Below, one piece after another: positions 57,819 to 64,000 of a stretch of DNA of 64,000 nucleotides. The notes beneath the pieces are model-generated. The model was given only the letters and a program-made list of their open reading frames with translations, did no database searches and was not told the DNA's origin. The position numbers and the translations under genes are program-made. Location of the stretch: assembly GCF_000019785.1 (NCBI RefSeq), contig NC_010524.1:3584001-3648000 (forward strand), read 5' to 3'. Every line of letters begins with the position of its first letter. Position 1 is the stretch's first letter. This DNA is from Leptothrix cholodnii SP-6 (lineage in GTDB: Bacteria > Pseudomonadota > Gammaproteobacteria > Burkholderiales > Burkholderiaceae_C).

Positions 57819-58034
57819 ATGCCCACTTTGAACAAATGCCACCGGTGCAGTGCCACCAGCTACCGTCGAATGATCGACCGCAATGCGGCGGGCGCGATGG
57901 GGCCGACAGGTCAATACCGATGCACGGGTTGCGGGTTCACCTTCACGAATCTGGACGCCTGGCGCCGCGGCGGCATGGACGAACTGCCGCAGGCGCCCCC
58001 GCCGGTCGTGCAGGCTCGCCCGCCGCTCACCTGA
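57819..58034 (+). CDS. Small zinc-ribbon protein
   Basis: 71 residues. Two CxxC pairs (NKCHRCSATSYRRMI and QYRCTGCGFTFTNLDAWRRG) about 25 residues apart form a zinc ribbon. The rest is a Pro-rich tail. The compact length and the clean Cys pairs support a real gene. Function unknown; such ribbons often contact RNA polymerase, ribosomes or nucleic acid. Confidence 0.7.
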   Translation: MPTLNKCHRCSATSYRRMIDRNAAGAMGPTGQYRCTGCGFTFTNLDAWRRGGMDELPQAPPPVVQARPPLT

Positions 58035-58094
58035 CGGGATGCAGGCGATAGGGGCCATCCTGATCGCCCCGATCGCGCAGCGCTCGAGCCCATC

Positions 58095-59123
58095 TCACAC
58101 CACCTCGGGCATGCCGCTGTGCAGCGAACGCGTGATGGCCAGGCCGATTCGGGTGGCTTCGGCCGCATCGGTCAGGGTCAGCGTCAACGGCGCGTCGCCG
58201 CGGCAAGCCGCCACGAAAGCCGCCATCTCGGCGCCGAAGGCCGCCTGGAAGCGCTCATGAAAGTCCGCCAGCACGGCGTGGCGCACACCGTGGGCGTCGC
58301 TGCGCACGATGCGGTCGCGCGCGGCGTGTTCGCCCACCAGCAGCTTGCCGGCGGTGCCGATCACCTCGGTGCTGGTTTCATGGCCATGCGCCATCGTGCG
58401 TGAGGCATAGAACACCGCCCGCGCACCGCCCTCGAATTCAACGATCGCCAGGCCGTTGTCGACGTCGCCGCAGTCGGCCAGGCCCGGATGCAGCGCGATC
58501 GTGCCGGTGGCAAAGGCGCGCAGCGCCTTCGGCCGGCCGAGCAGCCAGCGCGCCAGGTCGATGTCGTGCACGCTGCAATCCATGAAGATGCCGCCCGAGC
58601 TGGGCGCGAAGCGGACGAAGAAGCCGTCCGGATCGTTGCGGTCGCAGGTCTGCGAGCGCACCAGGAACGGCCGGCCGATCTCGCCGCCGGCCACGCTGGC
58701 CTGCGCGCTGACATAGCTCGGATCGAAACGCCGCACGAAGCCCACCATCGCCACCTGATCGAGACGCTCGGCGGCCACCGCCAGCACGCGCTCGCAGTCG
58801 GCCATGTTCAGCGCCAGCGGCTTCTCGATGAAGACGTGCTTGCCTGCGCGCAACGCGGCGATCGCCTGGTCGGCGTGCAACGAAGTCGGCGTGACCAGCA
58901 CCACAGCGTCCATGTCGGGATCGGCGATGAAGACGTCGAAGTCGGCGTAGAGGCGCTCGACGCCCAGCGAGTCGCGCGCGAAATCGCGTTCGGCCTCGAC
59001 CGGGCTGCAGGCAGCGACCAGTTCGACATGGCGGGTGCCGAAGGCCAGCGCCTCGGCGTGGCGCTTGCCCAGTCGGCCCAGGCCGGCGATGCCGACACGC
59101 AGACGAGCGGTGGCGGCGCTCAT
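58095..59123 (-). CDS. Gfo/Idh/MocA family oxidoreductase (second copy)
   Basis: 342 residues. Rossmann motif VGIAGLGRLGKRHAEAL, the catalytic EKP in GKHVFIEKPLALNMADCE, and a C-terminal substrate domain with GGIFMDCSVHDIDLARWLLG. The family includes inositol 2-dehydrogenase and glucose-fructose or scyllo-inositol oxidoreductases. It overlaps the stop of the upstream paralogue by ATGA coupling. The pair and a sugar isomerase on the other strand suggest a polyol or inositol-like substrate, but the usual iol genes are absent. Confidence 0.9.
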   Translation of the reverse strand: MSAATARLRVGIAGLGRLGKRHAEALAFGTRHVELVAACSPVEAERDFARDSLGVERLYADFDVFIADPDMDAVVLVTPTSLHADQAIAALRAGKHVFIEKPLALNMADCERVLAVAAERLDQVAMVGFVRRFDPSYVSAQASVAGGEIGRPFLVRSQTCDRNDPDGFFVRFAPSSGGIFMDCSVHDIDLARWLLGRPKALRAFATGTIALHPGLADCGDVDNGLAIVEFEGGARAVFYASRTMAHGHETSTEVIGTAGKLLVGEHAARDRIVRSDAHGVRHAVLADFHERFQAAFGAEMAAFVAACRGDAPLTLTLTDAAEATRIGLAITRSLHSGMPEVV

Positions 59124-60118
59124 CAGAGCTTCACCGGTTGGCCGCTGATGCAGCTTTCGGCTGCGGCGTCGGCCAGGATCTGCGCCTTCACGCCGTCGGC
59201 CACCGTGGTGCGGAAGGCCGCCCCGGTCTGCAGGCAGTCGAAGAAGTGCGCCAGCTCGGCCTTGTAGGCGGCGGCGTAGCGCTGCAGGAAGAAGGCTTCC
59301 GGCTTGTTGGCGGTGATGCCGTTGGCGTTCCACTCGACCACTTCGCTGGGCGCCTGGTTGCCACACTGCAGCATGCCCAGCGAGCCCAGCACCTCGAAGC
59401 GCTGGTCGTAGCCGTAGGCGGCGCGGCGGCTGGTGTTGATCTGGCAGAGGCGACCCTTTTTGGTGCGGATCGTCACGGCGGTGCTGTCGACGTCACCCAG
59501 GTCGGCGATCGCCGGGTCGGTCAGGACCGAGCCGGTGGCGGAGAGCCACTCGGCCTCGTCGCCGTCGGCGCACAGGATCCAGCGGAACACGTCCAGGTCG
59601 TGGATCAGCATGTCGCGGAAGATGCCGCCCGAGGCCTTGATGTATTCGGCCGGTGGCGCACCCGGATCGCGGCTGGTGATGATCAGCATCTCGGGGTTGC
59701 CGATGGCACCGGCGTCCATGCGGGTGCGGGCGTCGTTGAAGGTCGGGTCGAAACGGCGCTGGAAGCCGATCATGCAGGCCACGCCCGCGGCCTTGACGGC
59801 CTCGCCGCAGGCGATGGCGCGCGGCACCGACAGGTCGACCGGCTTCTCGCAGAAGATGTGCTTGCCGGCAGCGGCAGCACGGGTGATCAGGTCGGAGTGA
59901 GTCGACGTCGGCGAGGTGATCGCGACGACATCGATCGACTTGTCGGCCAGCACGGCCTCGATGGTCGAGACCTCGGCGCCGAGCTGCTTGGACAGCTGCG
60001 CGGCGCTCTCGCCCACGGGATCGCAGATGAACTTGAGCTTGACGCCCGGCAGCGCGGCCAGGTTGGTGGCGTGGATGCGGCCGATGCGGCCAGCGCCAAA
60101 GACGGCGACGTTTTTCAT
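59123..60118 (-). CDS. Gfo/Idh/MocA family oxidoreductase, inositol 2-dehydrogenase-like (first copy)
   Basis: 331 residues. NAD motif VAVFGAGRIGRIHATNL, catalytic EKP in GKHIFCEKPVDLSVP, HDLDVFRW as the catalytic His/Asp region. The sequence resembles IolG (myo-inositol 2-dehydrogenase), but it could act on another polyol. GGAGACACCCC before the ATG at 60118 is a strong ribosome site. It diverges from the isomerase gene; the shared promoter region has several copies of TTCCAT. Confidence 0.9.
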   Translation of the reverse strand: MKNVAVFGAGRIGRIHATNLAALPGVKLKFICDPVGESAAQLSKQLGAEVSTIEAVLADKSIDVVAITSPTSTHSDLITRAAAAGKHIFCEKPVDLSVPRAIACGEAVKAAGVACMIGFQRRFDPTFNDARTRMDAGAIGNPEMLIITSRDPGAPPAEYIKASGGIFRDMLIHDLDVFRWILCADGDEAEWLSATGSVLTDPAIADLGDVDSTAVTIRTKKGRLCQINTSRRAAYGYDQRFEVLGSLGMLQCGNQAPSEVVEWNANGITANKPEAFFLQRYAAAYKAELAHFFDCLQTGAAFRTTVADGVKAQILADAAAESCISGQPVKL

Positions 60119-60425
60119 GGGGTGTCTCCTGCAGAACGGAACAAGGGGATGGACAAGCGCCAAGGCGGTCCGGCCCGCATCTGTGCGGTGCTGCCGCGCA
60201 CTATAGCCAAGCACTTTCGAGAATGGAATTTTTTTTCCATGCTCGTTTTCCATGGAACCAATGTTTTCATGAACGCAGCTCCCGGCTCCTTGAAGACCCC
60301 ACTGGCGCCGGCCTCGCGGCATGATCAAATTTGATCAACGTTGCTGCTGACGCCACCCGGTGACCTGCCTAGAGTTGCGGTCCACGGCACCCTGCCCGAC
60401 CGCTGCACCCACCGAGGAGACACCC
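60119..60425. promoter_or_regulatory. Divergent promoter region with repeated TTCCAT half-sites
   Basis: 307 bases between the dehydrogenase and isomerase genes. An AT-rich core contains ATGGAATTTTTTTTCCAT (60223-60240, 6-base arms) and the perfect palindrome TTCCATGGAA (60248-60257), so the half-site TTCCAT occurs four times in both orientations. A further TTTTCATGAA follows. On the minus strand TATAGT (60205-60200) could be the -10 of the dehydrogenase operon. The LacI protein encoded at 61281 is the likely binder. I see no small gene or RNA here. Confidence 0.55.
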
Positions 60426-61256
60426 ATGACCCCGATCCGTTTTGCGCTCAACCGCATGTCCGCCCCCCGCATGGCCTTCGACGCCTATTGCGCCATGACC
60501 CGCCGCCTGGGCGTGTCGGCGATCGAGATCCGCAACGACCTCGCCGGCGTCGAGATCACCGACGGCACGCCCGCCGCCCACATCGGCGAGATCGCCCGCG
60601 CCCACGGCCTGGTGATCCGCTCGATCAACGCGCTGCAGCGCTTCGAGCAGTTCGACGCCGAGTGCGAGGCCGAGGCCATCGCGCTGGCCCGCTACGCCCG
60701 CGACTGCGGCGCCGAGGCGCTGGTGCTCTGCCCCACCAACAGCCGCGCTGACAAGCGCACGCCCGAAGAGCGCCACGCCGCGCTGGTGCACGCGCTGACA
60801 TCGCTCAAGCCGATCCTCAACGAGTACGGCATCGTCGGCCTGGTCGAGCCGCTGGGCTTCGAGGAATGCGCGGTGCGCCGCAAGTCGCAGGCGGTGCGCG
60901 CGTTTGAAGAAATCAAGGCCGACGCGACCTTCCGCCTCGTGCACGACACCTTCCACCACCACCTCGCCGGCGAGGGCCTGTTCTTCCCCGAGTGGACCGG
61001 CCTGATCCACATCTCCGGCGTCGAGGATTCGGCCGTCACCGTGCCCGACATGCGCGACGGCCACCGCGTGCTGGTCGGCGGTGCCGACCGCCTCGGCAAC
61101 CCGGCGCAGATCCGCCGCCTGCTGGATGCGGGTTACGCCGGCTGCGTGTCGTTCGAGCCCTTCGCCGAATCGGTCGCCGCCTCGGCCACGATCGAAGCCG
61201 AACTCGCCGCCAGCATGGCCTGGCTGCGCGATGCGGTCGAAGCCGCACACGCCTGA
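60426..61256 (+). CDS. Sugar phosphate isomerase/epimerase family (xylose isomerase-like TIM barrel)
   Basis: 276 residues. TIM-barrel AP endonuclease-2 type fold with IRFALNRMSAPRMAFDAYCA at the start. Metal ligands are plausible in GLVEPLGFEE (Glu), VHDTFHHHLAGEG (His/Asp), and SFEPFAES (Glu). The pattern resembles IolE/IolI or hydroxypyruvate isomerase-like proteins of unknown substrate. GAGGAG precedes ATG 60426. It runs with the LacI gene 24 bases on and faces the Gfo/Idh pair, so the three enzymes probably act in one polyol or keto-sugar pathway. Confidence 0.88.
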   Translation: MTPIRFALNRMSAPRMAFDAYCAMTRRLGVSAIEIRNDLAGVEITDGTPAAHIGEIARAHGLVIRSINALQRFEQFDAECEAEAIALARYARDCGAEALVLCPTNSRADKRTPEERHAALVHALTSLKPILNEYGIVGLVEPLGFEECAVRRKSQAVRAFEEIKADATFRLVHDTFHHHLAGEGLFFPEWTGLIHISGVEDSAVTVPDMRDGHRVLVGGADRLGNPAQIRRLLDAGYAGCVSFEPFAESVAASATIEAELAASMAWLRDAVEAAHA

Positions 61257-61280
61257 GCGTGGCGTGAGCCGGGCACGCGC

Positions 61281-62414
61281 ATGACCCGGCGCAAGAAGAG
61301 CGCGCGCTTCGTCGAGATCGCCGCGGCGGCCGGGGTCAGCACCGCCACCGTCAACCGCGTGCTCAACGAGAGCGGCAGCGTCTCCGCGCCCACGCGCGCC
61401 AAGGTGGTGGCCGCCGCCAAGCGGCTGGGCGTGCCGCGCGTGCTGCCCGATCCGCGCCACGGGCTGACACGTTTCGACGTGATCCTGGCGCAGAGCCCGA
61501 CGCCCTACTTCCGCCGCCTCGAGCTGGCGCTGCAGCGCACCGCGCAGATGCTCGACGCGCGCATCGTGATCCACCGCCACCGCGTCGACGCGCAGGACGA
61601 GGCCCAGGTGCTCGCCGCCATCGGCAAGAGCAGCCAGCCCGGCCACCGCCGCGACGGCCTGATGGTGGCGCTGCGCGACAGCCCGGCGGTGCGCCAGGCG
61701 CTGCGCGAGCAGATCGCCAGCGGCCTGCCGGTGGTGACGCTGATGAGCCCGATCGCCGAGGTGCCTCAACTGCATTACGCCGGCATCGACAACCTGAGCG
61801 CCGGGCGCACCGCCGGGCACTTCATCGGCCGACTGGCTGGCGCCAGCCAGGGCGCGCCCGACGGCGTCCATCCCGCCGGCCAGGTGCTGCTGCTCACCCA
61901 CAGCCTGAGCTACCGCGCCCATGCCGAGCGCATGCTGGGCTGCCAGCAGGTGCTGGCGCAGCGCCATCCGCAGCTGGCGGTGAGCGCGCCGGTCGAATGC
62001 CTGGACGACGCCGACCGCTGCCACCTGGCCGTGCAGCGCGCCCTGCTCACCGCGCGCGGCAACGGCCGGCCGCTGGTGGCGATCTATCACAGCGGCGCCG
62101 GCACCGGCGGTGTCGCCAGCGCCTTGCAGCAGGCCGGCGCGGGCTTGCCGCACATCGCCTGGATCGGCCACGAACTCAGCGACGACCACCGCCGCTGGCT
62201 GCAGCAGGGCCTGCTCGACCTCGTGATCGACCAGGACCCGGACGGCCAGATCGTCGCCGGCCTGCAGCACCTGCTGCACGCCTGCGGCTACGTCGAACAG
62301 GCCGCGCCGACCGAGCCCAACGAGTTCCGCCTGTTCTGCGCCGAAAACCTGCGCCGCCCGACGCCTTATCTCGACGCCCCGCTGGCCGCGCCGCTCGATA
62401 AGATCGTGCGCTGA
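61281..62414 (+). CDS. LacI-family transcriptional regulator (dehydrogenase/isomerase locus)
   Basis: 377 residues. The LacI helix-turn-helix is at residues 10-30 (FVEIAAAAGVSTATVNRVLNE), followed by TRAKVVAAAKRLG. The effector domain is of the divergent type (FDVILAQSPTPYFRRLELAL, then LHYAGIDNLSAGRTAGHFIG), with a C-terminal half including HIAWIGHELSDDHRRWLQQG, seen in regulators of inositol or ribose-like genes. It follows the isomerase by 24 bases and most likely controls both divergent units through the TTCCAT palindromes at 60223-60257. Confidence 0.92.
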   Translation: MTRRKKSARFVEIAAAAGVSTATVNRVLNESGSVSAPTRAKVVAAAKRLGVPRVLPDPRHGLTRFDVILAQSPTPYFRRLELALQRTAQMLDARIVIHRHRVDAQDEAQVLAAIGKSSQPGHRRDGLMVALRDSPAVRQALREQIASGLPVVTLMSPIAEVPQLHYAGIDNLSAGRTAGHFIGRLAGASQGAPDGVHPAGQVLLLTHSLSYRAHAERMLGCQQVLAQRHPQLAVSAPVECLDDADRCHLAVQRALLTARGNGRPLVAIYHSGAGTGGVASALQQAGAGLPHIAWIGHELSDDHRRWLQQGLLDLVIDQDPDGQIVAGLQHLLHACGYVEQAAPTEPNEFRLFCAENLRRPTPYLDAPLAAPLDKIVR

Positions 62415-62439
62415 GACGCCGCCCACGCGGACGAGCCGC

Positions 62440-64000
62440 TCAGGCGTTGGCGCGCAGCCAGCCGATCAGGTCGATGCGCTGCGCCGGCTCGAGCCGGCGG
62501 GCCAGATCGGCGACGAGATCGCGCCACTGCGGCGCGCGCAAGCCGGTCGGCCCGATCGCCTGCAGGCGCTCGAACAGGCGATCGGCCCGCGCTTCTAGCG
62601 GTTCGGCCGCGTCGGCCAGCGCGTCATGCAGCCAGGTGTCGGCCAAGGCCAGCGCCGTCGCCACGTCGGCCAGCTTGGCGATCTGGCCCAGCATCTGGCC
62701 GAGCCCGCGCACGTCGTCGATGTCGAGATGGCGACCGACATCGCGCGTGTCACGACCCTCTCGCGGCGCGTGGTCGCGTTCGATCGCCTGTGCAAAACGC
62801 CGTTGCAGTTGCGCCAGCGTGGGCGGCGGCGGGCGCGGTTCGGGCTGGTCGTCGAACACGCTGCCGTACAGGACATGGCGAGCGAGGTCGGAGTAGGCCG
62901 TGTCGTGCTCGCAGGTGGTCAGCGTGTGCAGGAACCGCCACCCGGGCATGCCATCGGGCGAGCGGCCGGCAGCCGCATCGGCCTTCGACTCGTCGGCGAT
63001 CAGCGCGAACCACGCACCCGCCACGCGTTCGATGCCGCTGACGCGCCAGATCGTCATCAGGTGCCGCGCGTCGGCCACCGGATCGGCGCTGCTGCGGAAC
63101 ATCGCCTCCAGCCAGGCGCGGGTGGCACCGGCATCGAGCTGCCAGGCCAGCCACCAGGTTTGGGCGCGCGGCTGGCTGGCATCGTCCGGATGCCGGTCGT
63201 CGACACCCGCCGGCAGCACGATCCGCTGCCGCAGCCGCGTGTGCACCGGCTCGTGCACGCCGCGCTGCAGCAGCGAGCGGGCGACGTCCTGCCAGTCGTA
63301 CGGCGACACCGGCAGCCGCTCGACCAGCCGCTGCAGCACCGGCACGGCCAGCATGTCGTCGCCCAGCCGGCACAGCGCGCCGATGACGATGCGCAGGCGC
63401 GAGCCCATCGCACGCGAACGCAGCACGGGGTCGGACGTGTCGGCGACGTAATCGCCCATCGCCGCGACCGCCGGTGCGGCCAGCGCCGGCCAGGCGTCGA
63501 GCAGGTGCGGGCCGACGTACCAGACCAGCGACCGATGACGCAGCGCCTCGATCAGCAGCGCCTGCGCGGCCGGCAGCGCCAGCAGTGCGGGCTGACCCAG
63601 CGCCAAGTAACACGCCTCGCTGACGAAGGGCGGCGCGCCGTCGTCGACCGGATCGTTCTGAGCCAGCAGCGCCGCGGCGCGTTCGAACAAGGCCGGCCAC
63701 TGCGGCGACTGCGCCGGCAGCACGCCGCGTTCGAGGCCCAGCTGCGCCAGCCGCACACCCGGCGCCGGATCGGCCGCCAGCGCCTGCGCGAGCCAGCGGT
63801 CGAAGTGGGCGCCGGCCTGCAGTTCGTCCAGCGTCGCCGCCAGCGCCGCCGCATCGCGATCATCGTCGCGCGTCACGAACAGCTGTTCGAGGCCGGCCAG
63901 CGCCGCCGCCGTGTCGCCGATGCGGTGGCGCGTGGCCCACCATTCGCGCTGCGCGGCCGCACCGCATGCGGGCAGGCCTTCGAGCGCCCGCAGCGCCGTG
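62440..64000 (-). CDS. Uncharacterised Ala/Leu-rich helical protein, 5' end beyond window
   Basis: The frame is open from the stop at 62440 to the right edge (about 520 codons seen), so the start lies outside. A GTG at 63876 is possible, but the frame continues upstream with protein-like sequence (LPACGAAAQREWWATRHR). The sequence is all-helical and rich in Ala, Leu, Asp and Arg with few Lys (LTTCEHDTAYSDLARHVLYG, WQDVARSLLQRGVHEPVHTR). It may be a helical-repeat protein (TPR or Armadillo-like). I do not recognise a family. It converges on the LacI gene with 25 bases between stops. Confidence 0.7.
   Translation of the reverse strand, partial: TALRALEGLPACGAAAQREWWATRHRIGDTAAALAGLEQLFVTRDDDRDAAALAATLDELQAGAHFDRWLAQALAADPAPGVRLAQLGLERGVLPAQSPQWPALFERAAALLAQNDPVDDGAPPFVSEACYLALGQPALLALPAAQALLIEALRHRSLVWYVGPHLLDAWPALAAPAVAAMGDYVADTSDPVLRSRAMGSRLRIVIGALCRLGDDMLAVPVLQRLVERLPVSPYDWQDVARSLLQRGVHEPVHTRLRQRIVLPAGVDDRHPDDASQPRAQTWWLAWQLDAGATRAWLEAMFRSSADPVADARHLMTIWRVSGIERVAGAWFALIADESKADAAAGRSPDGMPGWRFLHTLTTCEHDTAYSDLARHVLYGSVFDDQPEPRPPPPTLAQLQRRFAQAIERDHAPREGRDTRDVGRHLDIDDVRGLGQMLGQIAKLADVATALALADTWLHDALADAAEPLEARADRLFERLQAIGPTGLRAPQWRDLVADLARRLEPAQRIDLIGWLRANA

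Overview
The window is one gene-dense stretch of a high-GC (about two-thirds or more G+C by eye) chromosome from a betaproteobacterium of the order Burkholderiales, most like the Leptothrix/Sphaerotilus/Rubrivivax group. The main pointers are methionine synthase split into two genes, an S-adenosylhomocysteine riboswitch in front of the second metH gene, a PhaM-type PHB granule protein, a DUF3567 protein, and the order rplU-rpmA-obgE-proB next to ispB and a tRNA-Pro. I see no insertion sequence, prophage, CRISPR array or rRNA.

Left part (1-23.9 kb): a galactoside uptake and catabolism island. A leftward operon encodes a small Cys-rich protein, TonB, ExbB, two ExbD proteins and a TPR protein, followed by a Kef-type antiporter cut by the window edge. 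It diverges from a LacI-type regulator. A second leftward operon carries two ABC sugar permeases, a solute-binding protein, a GH4 alpha-galactosidase and a LacI-like sensor that lacks a recognisable DNA-binding domain. Diverging from it to the right are a second LacI regulator, the transporter ATPase, a GH42 beta-galactosidase, a GH36 alpha-galactosidase, galE, galT, galK and an aldo/keto reductase. Together they would import alpha- and beta-galactosides, release galactose and pass it through the Leloir pathway. A near-identical 14-bp palindrome lies in front of both the TonB operon and the ABC operon, which suggests one LacI protein links outer-membrane energisation to inner-membrane uptake.

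Middle part (23.9-43.8 kb): a TetR-controlled ABC efflux-type operon (tetR, membrane fusion protein, FtsX-like permease, ATPase), glutathione-dependent formaldehyde oxidation (frmA, fghA), a ClC chloride channel, glycolate oxidase glcDEF preceded by a FIST-domain protein and phaM, a TraB/GumN protein, a fumarylacetoacetase-family hydrolase, a DUF3108 protein, a DUF3567 protein and a large protein with two AAA+ ATPase domains.

Right part (43.8-64 kb): split methionine synthase with its riboswitch, an exopolysaccharide (yjbEFGH/gfcABCD-like) operon with a terminator after the first gene, the proB-obgE-rpmA-rplU operon, ispB, tRNA-Pro(CGG), acylphosphatase overlapping a 2[4Fe-4S] ferredoxin, a zinc-ribbon protein, and a LacI-governed locus of two Gfo/Idh dehydrogenases facing a sugar isomerase. 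The last reading frame runs off the right edge.
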